From contig NZ_JAHXDN010000003.1 of assembly GCF_019375555.1 (NCBI RefSeq), forward strand, positions 310,001 through 374,000: DNA of 64,000 nucleotides, given 5' to 3'. Below, piece by piece: positions 33,693 to 42,233 of the stretch; positions within the stretch are counted from its first letter, which is position 1; each line of letters starts with the position of its first letter. Made by a program: the position numbers and the translations under genes. The notes under the pieces are model-generated. The model did no database searches and was not told the DNA's origin. It saw only the letters and a program-made list of their open reading frames with translations. This DNA is from Roseobacter insulae (GTDB lineage Bacteria; Pseudomonadota; Alphaproteobacteria; Rhodobacterales; Rhodobacteraceae).

Positions 33693-34267
33693 AGCACCTT
33701 CAGGACAGCAAAGCCGCCCACCAGCAGGGCGACGAAGAGAGTGAACATCAGGCCCAGCCGCTTTTCAATGAAATCACGGATCGGCGCGCCGAATTTCCAG
33801 AGCAGAAACGCCACGATGAAGAATCGCAGGCCGCGGGCGAGGATCGACGTGGCGACAAAGGTCCCCAGCGGCATCGAGGTCCAGCCCGACATGATGGTGA
33901 TGACCTTGTAGGGAAACGGCGTGACACCCGCCGTCAGGACAGCCCAGAATCCGAAATCATTGAAGCGCGTGTTGAACGCCGTCATCGCGCCCTCCTTGCC
34001 GAGGCTTTCGAGGATCGGCCGTCCGATCGCCTCGAAGGCAAAGGCCCCGATGGCGTACCCCAGCATGCCTCCAAGAACGGAGGCGACAAGCGCCACACCT
34101 GCGATCAGCCACGCGCGCGACGGGCGCGCAATGATCATCGGGATCATCAGGACGTCGGGGGGGATGGGAAACACCGAACTCTCGATGAAGCTCACGAAGG
34201 CGAGAACCCATAACGCACGAGGATGATCGACCTTGCCCAGCGTCCAGTCGTAGATTTTGCGCAGCAT
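33689..34267 (-). CDS. YqaA/DedA-family membrane protein
   Basis: A 192-residue membrane protein with four to five helices. SFIESSVFPIPPDVLMIPM and the glycine-rich segment VASVLGGMLGYAIGAFAFEAI are typical of the SNARE-associated/DedA group and its YqaA branch, and the C-terminal half has TPFPYKVITIMSG. DedA proteins are linked to lipid scrambling and membrane potential; the role of YqaA is unclear. The ATG at 34267 is preferred to GTG at 34282, which has no ribosome site. Confidence 0.85.
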   Translation of the reverse strand: MLRKIYDWTLGKVDHPRALWVLAFVSFIESSVFPIPPDVLMIPMIIARPSRAWLIAGVALVASVLGGMLGYAIGAFAFEAIGRPILESLGKEGAMTAFNTRFNDFGFWAVLTAGVTPFPYKVITIMSGWTSMPLGTFVATSILARGLRFFIVAFLLWKFGAPIRDFIEKRLGLMFTLFVALLVGGFAVLKVL

Positions 34268-34396
34268 AAGTGTTCGATCCACCGTTATCGTGTCGGTGGC
34301 AGATCATGCGACGGGATGCGGGTCAAGGGAGCCGGGGCTCATTTGGTGGAAAATCCTCTTGCCGGACGGACAGGCACAGGGTAAGCCGCTCTCGTT

Positions 34397-34480
34397 GCCC
34401 AAGTGGCGGAATGGTAGACGCAGGGGATTCAAAATCCCCCGCCTTCGGGCGTGCCGGTTCGAGTCCGGCCTTGGGTACCA
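34397..34480 (+). tRNA. tRNA-Leu(CAA)
   Basis: An 84-base type II tRNA with a long variable arm (CGCCTTCGGGCG). The acceptor arms GCCCAAG and CTTGGGT pair, with a G-T at the end, and the encoded terminus is ACCA. The anticodon stem GGGGA/TCCCC encloses the loop TTCAAAA, giving anticodon CAA for leucine codon TTG. The T-loop GGTTCGAGTCC is standard. Confidence 0.96.
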
Positions 34481-35110
34481 CAGGCAACGCATCCCGCGAT
34501 ACGGGAAAGATCAGGCCGCAGCGGACGAGTTTGATTCGCTCTTTTCCCAAAGCAATCGCTCCGGACTGTGCCGTCTTGGTCGCAAGTTGCCGCCAAATCC
34601 GGATATTGTTCCGATTTCGGCGAAAATATGTCAAAAATGTGACACTGCGTGTTTTCGGCCCTGCGCGCCGCAGGCCCCAAGCGTCCGCGAAACGGCCAAA
34701 CCAGTGAGCGGAGAGGCGATTCAGGAGGATATACAGCCAATTTCCCTTATTTTTCGGGAGCGGCCACGGGTCGCGGGAATATCCGATACCTAACCCCCGC
34801 GTGTGACATTGGATCCCCCTGCCATTCCTGCGAGAATCGCTGCGGCGTGACGCTGCAACCGCTGATAGTTTTCTGAGATTTTTCCCTTTTTCGCGTTCCG
34901 ACGGATCGACTATCACTGACGGATGCATCCGGGCGCGGCACTTGCATCCGAGCAAGGTGTCAGCGGTGCGACGCGATAACGGCCACCAAGGTTGATGTCT
35001 GCGCCGCAGTCGCCCGACAGCATGGAAGGGCCAGTGCCCCGGTTGAGCCGCGGCAGGTCGGTACGTCCGCGCAATGTGCCATCAGCGCGGGCGGGTGAAG
35101 AGGGAAGAAG
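34481..35110. other. Intergenic region after tRNA-Leu
   Basis: This gap of about 630 bases contains no supportable gene. A minus-strand frame here and over the tRNA (34323-34955) reads the tRNA as protein and is a known artefact. The only structure is a weak TCCCG/CGGGA hairpin just after the tRNA. The last 130 bases probably hold the promoter of the following large gene. Confidence 0.5.
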
Positions 35111-37645
35111 ATGTCTGACGGCGACAGCGATCCGAATGCGGCCCATCTGGTTGGCTTCTGGGATTTCCTCACTGGGCAGGAAAACGAAGACACAGGTCTG
35201 GCCGATGGCATTGCTCAAAACGGTCAGGCATTTGGCGATGCGGAAGCCGAGGACGGTGCGCTCTCGCTGGACGGCCACAAGGATTATTTTTCGACGCGCG
35301 GCCCGGACGATCCGTTTGATCTGACCGAGGGGACTGTCGCCGTGCGGTTCACGCAAGGCGATCAACCGCACAAATCCCCCGCGATCCTTGTCAATCGGGG
35401 GGAATTCAACGACCGCTTTCAGGACGGGTATTTTGCCCTTGGCGTTACCGGGGACGGGCGGGTGACGGTCACCCACTCTTGCGGGGATGCGCGCCTTGAT
35501 CTGACCACGGCGGATTGCCTGTTCGACGAGGGGGACGAGGTGGTCGTGACCTACGGCTGGTCGGCCGGCGCGGGCGGAACGCTGACCGTCGAGAACCTGT
35601 CCGATGGCACGCGGGACAGCTATGATTTCGATACGCTGGGTCTGGCGCTCACCACCCAGGATGACGATGGCGAGAACTTCACCTTCGGTGCGCGTGAAAC
35701 GCGTGAAGACAACTATGCAAAGTTTTTCGAGGGCGAAATCGACTATGTCGCGGTGTACGACCGGGACATAGTCAACAATCCCGTGCTCGGGGATGGCATT
35801 GTCTCCGGCACCGATGATGCTGACGTCATCGACAGCGGCTATACCGGCGATCCAGAGGGTGATCGGATTGACGCGGGTGATGCAATCTTGCCCGGCGAGG
35901 CGCCCGATGACGATATTGTCGATGCCCGCGCCGGCGACGACATCGTGCGCGCGGGCGCCGGTGACGATGACATCTACGCCGGCGCAGGCAGCGATTTCGT
36001 CGATGGCGGAGACGGGGACGATCTGATCTACGGTGACCGGACGCTTGGCGGTGATCCCCCGGACGATCCCGTCGGGAACCCGGAACGCGAGGTACTGCGG
36101 TGGGATCTGGCACCGGGCCCCGACGCGGACGATCCGGTTGAAGAGGGCGATTCCCTTGCAGGCGGCTTTGTCCAGAACACCGGATCGGTGCGCGTCACGT
36201 TTACCGCGCGCGATGCGGCGGATGCGGCGACCACCTTCGCCGACAATGACCAGAACATCACCGGTATCGAGGACGACGGGGACGCGGTTGACGAAAACAG
36301 CTCGGTCGAAAGCCTGCTGCGCGGTGACGGGTTATCGGCTGAATACGAGATATCTTTCAACGCAAGCGTCACCAATGTTGATTTTCGCATCAACGACATC
36401 GACGGCGACGGCATTGTTAAAGTCAGTGCCTATGATGCCGATGGCGCGGAAATTCCGGTCACGCTGACCGGCGGCAACCGGCTGACGCTGACGGACACGG
36501 GCGGTGCCGCGGGCGCAGATACCGCAGACAGCGCCGGCGGCTACAACAACGACACCAGCGCAAGGTATTCCCTGCTGGTGGGCATCGACGGGCCTGTCGC
36601 ACGGATTGTCATCACCCATTCGCAGGATGGCGATGCCGATACCGGCGTAAATTTCACCGATGTCTACTTCAACGCCCCGGTGCCGCAGCAGGGCGACACG
36701 ATCCATGGCGGGGACGGGGATGACATCATCTTTGCCGAGGCCGGGGACGACACGGTTTTCGGCGATGCCGGGAATGATGTCATTTCGGGCGGCGCGGGCG
36801 CTGACAACCTGTCTGGAGGTGATGACAGGGACCGGTTCATCGATCTGGGTGCCGGGGATGATGTCGATGGCGGAGACGGGGGCGACGATTATGACACGCT
36901 GGACCTGACGGGGTCGGCGGGCGATGGCACCCTGACCGTGACCTATACCTCTGATGACCGCGAAGACGGGGTGGTCGATTACTTTGATGCGGATGGGAAC
37001 GCCACCGGGCAACTGGTCTTCGAGGACATCGAAAACCTTGTGGGTGCCCCACCCATCTGCTTTACGCCCGGCACGTTGATTGCCACGCCGGAGGGAGAAC
37101 GGCCGGTGGAAGACCTGCGCCCCGGCGATCGTGTCATCACCCGCGACAACGGCATCCAGGAGATCTGCTGGAAGGGTCAGCGTGGCATGACCGGGGCCGA
37201 GCTGGCGCTGCATCCGCACCATAGACCGATCAGGATCCGCAAGGGTGCTCTGGGCGGCGGCTTGCCGCTGCGGGACATGGTGCTGAGCCCGAACCACCGG
37301 GTGCTTGTGACCAATGACAAGACTGCGCTGTACTTTGAGGAAAACGAAGTCCTGGTTGCGGCGAAACACCTGACCGGATTGCCGGGGGTCGAGACAGCCA
37401 ACGTGCGGTGGACAACCTACATTCACGTGATGTGCGCGCAGCATGAAGTTCTGTTGTCCGATGGTACTTGGACAGAAAGCTTCCAGCCCGGGGATTACAG
37501 TCTTGCCGGCATCGGAAATGCGCAGCGGACGGAGCTTGAGCATCTGTTCCCCGAGCTGAAAACACCGGCGGGCGCGGCCTCTTTTCAGGCGGCGCGCAGA
37601 TCGCTGAAGAAATACGAGGCGCAGTTGCTCACACGCCAATCATAA
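35111..37645 (+). CDS. LamG / RTX-repeat / Hint-domain secreted protein
   Basis: An 844-residue acidic protein without an N-terminal signal peptide. Residues about 20-215 look like a concanavalin/LamG-type sandwich. Two blocks of RTX-like calcium repeats (GDDDIYAGAGSDFVDGGDGD near residue 280 and a block near 530-610) flank a beta-rich domain. A Hint domain (hedgehog/intein type) begins at about residue 650 with CFTPGTLIATPEGERPVEDL and contains LSPNHRVLV. RTX repeats and the lack of a signal suggest type I secretion. Hint domains can self-cleave at the leading Cys; here no obvious C-extein cargo follows. Related Hint_2 proteins are numerous in roseobacters. Confidence 0.82.
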   Translation: MSDGDSDPNAAHLVGFWDFLTGQENEDTGLADGIAQNGQAFGDAEAEDGALSLDGHKDYFSTRGPDDPFDLTEGTVAVRFTQGDQPHKSPAILVNRGEFNDRFQDGYFALGVTGDGRVTVTHSCGDARLDLTTADCLFDEGDEVVVTYGWSAGAGGTLTVENLSDGTRDSYDFDTLGLALTTQDDDGENFTFGARETREDNYAKFFEGEIDYVAVYDRDIVNNPVLGDGIVSGTDDADVIDSGYTGDPEGDRIDAGDAILPGEAPDDDIVDARAGDDIVRAGAGDDDIYAGAGSDFVDGGDGDDLIYGDRTLGGDPPDDPVGNPEREVLRWDLAPGPDADDPVEEGDSLAGGFVQNTGSVRVTFTARDAADAATTFADNDQNITGIEDDGDAVDENSSVESLLRGDGLSAEYEISFNASVTNVDFRINDIDGDGIVKVSAYDADGAEIPVTLTGGNRLTLTDTGGAAGADTADSAGGYNNDTSARYSLLVGIDGPVARIVITHSQDGDADTGVNFTDVYFNAPVPQQGDTIHGGDGDDIIFAEAGDDTVFGDAGNDVISGGAGADNLSGGDDRDRFIDLGAGDDVDGGDGGDDYDTLDLTGSAGDGTLTVTYTSDDREDGVVDYFDADGNATGQLVFEDIENLVGAPPICFTPGTLIATPEGERPVEDLRPGDRVITRDNGIQEICWKGQRGMTGAELALHPHHRPIRIRKGALGGGLPLRDMVLSPNHRVLVTNDKTALYFEENEVLVAAKHLTGLPGVETANVRWTTYIHVMCAQHEVLLSDGTWTESFQPGDYSLAGIGNAQRTELEHLFPELKTPAGAASFQAARRSLKKYEAQLLTRQS

Positions 37646-37701
37646 TCCGTTTCAACAGTTGGAATATGCAGCTTTCGCCGGTCTTCTTCCGGCGGAGCCT
37701 T

Positions 37702-37732
37702 AAAACGGGAGGGCTTGCTCTCCCGTTTTTTT
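37702..37732 (+). terminator. Intrinsic terminator after the Hint-domain gene
   Basis: AAAACGGGAG (37702-37711) and CTCCCGTTTT (37720-37729) form a perfect stem around GGCTTGCT, with seven T residues running through its end. It lies 57 bases after the stop codon. On the other strand it could also terminate, since four T residues follow there. Confidence 0.88.
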
Positions 37733-38351
37733 ATGCGGGCCGTGCGGCAAGCCAGGCCGCCCATGCCTCGGGCGTGTCCAGATCGCAGCGCGCGTGGTTG
37801 CCGGGCAAGGGGACAAGCGTCATGCGGTCTCCTGCGGACTCGACAATCGACCGGCCGCCGCTGTCGCCCGTCAGCGCCGCAAAAGCGCTGAAAAGCTCTG
37901 CGGCAAAGACAATCGGGTGCCCCGGTTCCCCGCCTTCCGTGACGCCGCGCCAGATCAGTGTTTCGGATGTTAAATCAACGGCCTGCAAGACGGTCCTGAG
38001 GTCCTGCGCCGTCAGTTCCGGTAAATCCGCAAGCAACAGCATCGCTGCCGGCGCCTTGGGCGGAAGCGCGGCAAACGCCGCGCGCAGACTGGCGTTCATA
38101 CCCTCAGAGGCATTGGCAACGGGAATACGGTTGACGCCCAACGCATCGAGGCACTGATACCGGGGGTGGGGCGCGGGCGGCAAGGCCACGAGGACGGGAC
38201 CGGCGGTGACCTCACAGGCCATGTTGGCCTGTCGGCGTAGCAAAGGCATCCCGTCGACCTCTTCCAGCAGCTTGTCCGCGCCCCGCATACGTCTGGACTG
38301 ACCCGCGGCAAGCAGGATAATGGGAAGATCGCAGGGTGCCTGCTCGGTCAT
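37731..38351 (-). CDS. MobA-like NTP transferase (molybdenum-cofactor type)
   Basis: A 206-residue nucleotidyltransferase. The N-terminal nucleotide-binding motif is LLAAGQSRRMRGADKLLEEV, and the metal-binding region is MLLLADLPEL. It resembles MocA/MobA proteins that attach CMP or GMP to the molybdenum cofactor, and related CTP:phosphocholine-type enzymes. No molybdoenzyme is adjacent. AGGG precedes the ATG at 38351. It is followed on the minus strand by the terminator at 37702-37732, which its stop codon touches. Confidence 0.8.
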   Translation of the reverse strand: MTEQAPCDLPIILLAAGQSRRMRGADKLLEEVDGMPLLRRQANMACEVTAGPVLVALPPAPHPRYQCLDALGVNRIPVANASEGMNASLRAAFAALPPKAPAAMLLLADLPELTAQDLRTVLQAVDLTSETLIWRGVTEGGEPGHPIVFAAELFSAFAALTGDSGGRSIVESAGDRMTLVPLPGNHARCDLDTPEAWAAWLAARPA

Positions 38352-38392
38352 GTGCCCTGCATACAGCAGTTGGCAGCCCAACAAAAGCGGCG

Positions 38393-40810
38393 CTAACCGC
38401 GCATGCGCGCGCCGTCCGGGTCAAACAACGGCCGGGTAATCACGCGCGCAGGGCGCATCTGGCCCAGGATTTCGATCGCGACATCCGGTGCCTCGGCGAC
38501 GCGGTCGGATGGCAGGAACCCGAAGGCAACGGATTTGCCCGCATGGTGGGAGTAGCCGCCCGAGGTGCAAAAGCCCACCACCGCCCCGTCCAGCCAGATG
38601 GGCTCATACCCCTGAACATCCGCGTCGTCGGCATCGACCTCGAAGCTGACAAGCCTGCGCGCCGGGCCTGTCGCCCGTTCCGCCTCCGCCGCGGCGCGCC
38701 CGATAAAGGCATCGTTCTTCTTGAAGCTGATGAACCGGTCCAGCCCGGTTTCCGCCGCGGTGTAATCGGGTGAAAACTCGGCCATCCAGCTGCCGAAGAA
38801 CCGGTCAAGCCGCAGGGACATCATCGCGCGCATGCCGAAGGGAACCATCCCGAGCGGTTGTCCCGCAGCCCATAACGTGTGCCAGAGCGTGCGCTGGCCC
38901 GTCGCGTCGCAGTATATCTCGTAGCCCAGATCACCGGTATAGCTGACGCGCTGCACAATGCAGTCCGTCATCCCCACGGTCAGCCGGCGCAGGTCGAGAA
39001 ACCGCATGTTGCCAATATCCGCGCGCGTGCAGGCTGCCAACACGTCGCGCGCCCGCGGCCCGGCAACCTGAAAGCCGGTGCGCCTGTCGGAGATGTTTTC
39101 GATGTGCATGCCGTCTTCGAGGTGTTGCAGGAACCAGCGCCAGTGAAAGGCCTGCGCGCCGTAGGAGGCGGTCAGCTGAAACTCCGTCTCGCTCAGGCAG
39201 GACATCGTGAAATCGCCGATCAGTTTCCCCTTGGGCGACAGCATCGGCGTCAGGCTGAGGCGGCCCGGCGTCGGAACGCGGCCTGCCATGATACGGTTGA
39301 GCCACGCCCGCGCCCTGGGCCCCGTGACGCTGTATTTGCCGAAGTTCTGGACCTCGTTGATACCAACGCCGTTGCGTACGGCCTGAACTTCGCGCGCGGT
39401 GGCCTCGAATGCATCGGAGCGGCGGAAGGAGGGCGTTTCATAGGTTGGCTCGTTGCCCTTGGCGAAGTAGTTGGCCACTTCCAGGCCGTACTGCTGGCCC
39501 CAGACCGCGCCCATCCCGGTAAAGATGTCATACATCGGTGTGGTGCGGTTGGGCCGTGCTGCGGGGAGTTCTTCGTTCGGATAGGCAACCGAGAAGCGTT
39601 TTTGATAGTTTTCGATCACTTTCGGCAGCGTATAGCCGGGGCTGATCCAGTCACCGAAGCGGGCGACATCCATGGCCATCGTGTCCCGTTCGGGTTCCCC
39701 CTCGATCATCCATTGCGCCAGCATCAGGCCGACCCCACCGCCTTGCGAGAATCCGGCCATGACGCCGCAGGCGGACCAGTAATTACGCACACCGGGCACC
39801 GGACCCACCAGTGGGTTGCCATCGGGGGCAAAGGTGAAGGGGCCGTGAATAACGCTTTTCACGCCCGCCCGTTCCAGATCGGGAAAGCGTTTATACGCGA
39901 AATCAATGCTTTGCTCGATCTTGTCAAAGTCGTTTGGCAACAGGTCCTGTCCGAACTCCCACGAGGTGCCGTCCACCGCCCAGGGCCGACAGGGCTGTTC
40001 GTAAAACCCGATGCACAGGCCGCGACCTTCCTGACGCAGATAGCTTTCGCCAGCAGGGTCCATCACATGCGGGTGCTCGTTGCCCCCGGCCGTCATCTCA
40101 ACAATCATCGGCACGTCTTCGGTCACCAGATACTGGTGTTCCATCGGGTGCAGAGGGAAATAAATGCCCGCCATCTTGCCCACTTCGCGCGCCCAGAGGC
40201 CGCCCGCGTTGACGACGTGTTCGGCGTGGATGGTGCCGTTGTCGGTCACCACGTCCCAGGTGCCGTCCGCACGCTGGTTCGTTTCGCGCACCATGCAATG
40301 GGTTTCAATGGTGGCCCCACCCATCCGCGCCGCCTTGGCATAAGCATGGGTTGTGCCGGAGGGATCGAGATGCCCGTCCAGCGGATCATACAGCGCGCCG
40401 ATGATTCCGTCTGTGTTGGTTACCGGCGCGATCCTGCGGATCTCCTCGGGGCCGACGATTTCGGTCTCCATCCCCATGAAGCGGTGCTTGGCGCGCTCGG
40501 CCAGCAGCATGTCGAAGCGGTCCTGGTTGTCGGCAAGCGTCACACCGCCCACGTGGTGCAGACCGCAGGACAGCCCTGTGATCTCCTCCAGCTCCTTGTA
40601 GAGCCGGATGGTGTAGCCCTGCAGCGCGGCCATATTGGTGTCGCCGTTGAGCGTGTGAAAGCCACCCGCGGCGTGCCATGTAGAGCCAGAGGTCAGCTCG
40701 GAGCGTTCCAGCAGCATAACGTCCGACCATCCCAGTTTGGTCAGGTGGTACAGAACCGAAGCGCCAACGACGCCTCCGCCGATGACGGCAACACGGGTGG
40801 TTGTTTGCAT
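38393..40810 (-). CDS. Dimethylglycine/sarcosine dehydrogenase-like FAD oxidoreductase (paralogue 1)
   Basis: An 805-residue protein. The N-terminal DAO-type flavin domain has VAVIGGGVVGASVLYHLTKL and LTSGSTWHAAGG; the histidine in WHAAG aligns with the covalent FAD attachment site of dimethylglycine and sarcosine dehydrogenases. The C-terminal half has GcvT-like aminomethyl folate domains (VTGPRARAWLNRIMAG and YTGDLGYEIYC), which take the released methyl group to tetrahydrofolate. The start at 40810 has GGAG seven bases ahead. The second paralogue lies 1.4 kb away in the opposite direction. Substrate among methylated glycines or similar amines is not certain. Confidence 0.88.
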   Translation of the reverse strand: MQTTTRVAVIGGGVVGASVLYHLTKLGWSDVMLLERSELTSGSTWHAAGGFHTLNGDTNMAALQGYTIRLYKELEEITGLSCGLHHVGGVTLADNQDRFDMLLAERAKHRFMGMETEIVGPEEIRRIAPVTNTDGIIGALYDPLDGHLDPSGTTHAYAKAARMGGATIETHCMVRETNQRADGTWDVVTDNGTIHAEHVVNAGGLWAREVGKMAGIYFPLHPMEHQYLVTEDVPMIVEMTAGGNEHPHVMDPAGESYLRQEGRGLCIGFYEQPCRPWAVDGTSWEFGQDLLPNDFDKIEQSIDFAYKRFPDLERAGVKSVIHGPFTFAPDGNPLVGPVPGVRNYWSACGVMAGFSQGGGVGLMLAQWMIEGEPERDTMAMDVARFGDWISPGYTLPKVIENYQKRFSVAYPNEELPAARPNRTTPMYDIFTGMGAVWGQQYGLEVANYFAKGNEPTYETPSFRRSDAFEATAREVQAVRNGVGINEVQNFGKYSVTGPRARAWLNRIMAGRVPTPGRLSLTPMLSPKGKLIGDFTMSCLSETEFQLTASYGAQAFHWRWFLQHLEDGMHIENISDRRTGFQVAGPRARDVLAACTRADIGNMRFLDLRRLTVGMTDCIVQRVSYTGDLGYEIYCDATGQRTLWHTLWAAGQPLGMVPFGMRAMMSLRLDRFFGSWMAEFSPDYTAAETGLDRFISFKKNDAFIGRAAAEAERATGPARRLVSFEVDADDADVQGYEPIWLDGAVVGFCTSGGYSHHAGKSVAFGFLPSDRVAEAPDVAIEILGQMRPARVITRPLFDPDGARMRG

Positions 40811-40970
40811 GAGTGTCTCCGACTTTGCTTTGGTCAGAGGGTCTCCGCTGGACCCGGGTGCCGCTATCTTGAAAACGACACATCCTGCCGTTTCATGAAT
40901 ATGGTTCAGCCGGTCGATGCCGTGACACCGACCGGCGTTTGCAGCCTTCAACCGGGCGCGAGCGGTAGTT

Positions 40971-40990
40971 AAACCGCCGCGCAGCGGTTT
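40971..40990 (-). terminator. Hairpin after AhpD-like gene
   Basis: AAACCGC (40971-40977) and GCGGTTT (40984-40990) form a 7-bp stem touching the stop codon of the AhpD-like gene. Read on the minus strand the second arm ends in TTT followed by AAC. It is a weak candidate terminator. Confidence 0.4.
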
Positions 40991-41448
40991 CAGGCCGCAA
41001 TGTCAACGGGGTGTTGGGTGCGAAACCCAACTGCCAACCGGTTCCAGATGTTGATGGTCCCGATCGCAACGCTCAGATTGGTGATTTCCGTGTCTGAGAA
41101 ATGAGCGCGCACCGCGTCATAGGCCGTATCGGGCGCCCCTGTGTCGCTGACCGAGGTGAGCGCCTCCGTCCATTCCAGAACCGCCCGTTCCCGCGCGTCG
41201 AAGACCGACGCTTCCCGCCATACGCAGACCAGTGCGATCCATTGTTCGCTCAACCCGTCGTTGCGGGCTTCCTTGGTATGCATGTCCACGCAAAACGCGC
41301 AGCCGTTGATCTGCGAGGCACGCAGTTTCAAAAGGTGCAGCAACCTCGGGTCGATCCCGGATTTGGTCGCCACAAATTTTTCCAGCGCGTACACCGCCTG
41401 CACGGCATCGGGTGCGGCTTTCATGTAGTCAAGTCGTTGGTGCATCAT
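40990..41448 (-). CDS. Carboxymuconolactone decarboxylase/AhpD-family protein
   Basis: A 152-residue protein of the CMD family. The thiol-redox motif GCAFCVDMHTKEA has the CxxC and the histidine of AhpD-type peroxidase reductases. The conserved C-terminus is NIWNRLAVGFR. Members are often called alkylhydroperoxidase-like. Two adjacent ATG codons (41448 and 41445) share the AAGGA site; either may be used. It is ten bases downstream of the Rrf2 gene, so the regulator probably controls a redox response that includes this gene. Confidence 0.85.
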   Translation of the reverse strand: MMHQRLDYMKAAPDAVQAVYALEKFVATKSGIDPRLLHLLKLRASQINGCAFCVDMHTKEARNDGLSEQWIALVCVWREASVFDARERAVLEWTEALTSVSDTGAPDTAYDAVRAHFSDTEITNLSVAIGTINIWNRLAVGFRTQHPVDIAA

Positions 41449-41458
41449 CCTGTCCTTT

Positions 41459-41977
41459 TCAATTTGTGGATTTGGGTTTGGGTTTCGGATAGCGCAGGTG
41501 CGCATCGAAGAACGCGCAACCGCGCGCCGCGGTGGAGCCGTCATCCTCGGCAAGCAGTTGCTGGATCAGGTCGGATACAGTGACCGATCGCAATTCGTTC
41601 CGATAGGCGCGTTCCGCCCGTAGCATGGCGGCGTTGATCTGGCAGGGCCGTCTGAAATGCCGCGCCGGGAGGGGATCAGGACCGTTTTGCCTGATCTCCT
41701 TGCAGCGAAACGCAGGTTCGTGCCCTTCGACGGCCAGCACGATGTCGAGCAGCGTGATGGCATCGGCGCCGCGGGCGAGGCGATAGCCGCCGCGTGGTCC
41801 GGGCACTGTCTGCACGATACCGGCCCCGGAAAGCGCCTGCAGGTGTTTCAGCAGGTAGCTGACCGAGACCCCGTGAAACTCTGCCATTGCGGCCGCAGAG
41901 AGAAGGCCACCCTCCGGCATGGATGCCAGAAGGGTCACGCAATGTATCGCCTGCTCAACGCCATCGCCAAGTTTCAT
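41459..41977 (-). CDS. Rrf2-family transcriptional regulator
   Basis: A 172-residue regulator. The N-terminal winged helix has CVTLLASMPEGGLLSAAAMA and VSVSYLLKHLQALSGAGIV with the wing GPRGGYRLAR. Three cysteines occur in the later part (CKEI, RPCQIN and RGCAFF), two at positions used by other Rrf2 proteins as iron-sulphur or redox ligands. A 25-bp palindrome 18 bases ahead of the start suggests autoregulation. It heads a two-gene unit with the AhpD-like protein. Confidence 0.88.
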   Translation of the reverse strand: MKLGDGVEQAIHCVTLLASMPEGGLLSAAAMAEFHGVSVSYLLKHLQALSGAGIVQTVPGPRGGYRLARGADAITLLDIVLAVEGHEPAFRCKEIRQNGPDPLPARHFRRPCQINAAMLRAERAYRNELRSVTVSDLIQQLLAEDDGSTAARGCAFFDAHLRYPKPKPKSTN

Positions 41978-41994
41978 ATTCTGCCTCTGCTCGA

Positions 41995-42019
41995 ATCATG
42001 GATAAAATATATCTATGAT
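41995..42019. promoter_or_regulatory. 25-bp palindrome, probable Rrf2 operator
   Basis: The arms ATCATGGATA (41995-42004) and TATCTATGAT (42010-42019) match as inverted repeats at nine of ten positions around AAATA. It starts 18 bases upstream of the Rrf2 start codon, in the interval shared with the divergent oxidoreductase gene. Size, symmetry and AT-richness fit an Rrf2 dimer site. Confidence 0.6.
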
Positions 42020-42233
42020 TATGACAAGATCAAGCGCAAACCGACAGGCTCGGAAAACCACGTGATTACGGCTGCGCGGTGCGGATGGCAGGTTAGGATT
42101 TCTGCGCGCCGGTCGCGCCCGATTGATCGCGGCTCTTGTACGCTTGCGACGGAATATGTCGCCAATGCGCAAACCGTGCGGGACACGCTGCGCCAGTATG
42201 CCCGGCAGGACAGTCACACAGGATCACCCCGTC

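Noticed and set aside
34323-34955. Minus-strand frame of about 210 codons spanning the tRNA
   Set aside because: It translates the tRNA-Leu (GLEPARPKAGDFESPAST) as protein, a well-known false gene, and has no ribosome site.
35111-37645. Hint domain as a true intein in a host protein
   Set aside because: No C-terminal extein or conserved host enzyme flanks it; the upstream part is RTX repeats.
38879-40972. Plus-strand frame of 697 codons opposite the first oxidoreductase
   Set aside because: It is opposite a clear FAD enzyme. The sequence has no domain features, only shadow-type His/Arg/Gly bias.
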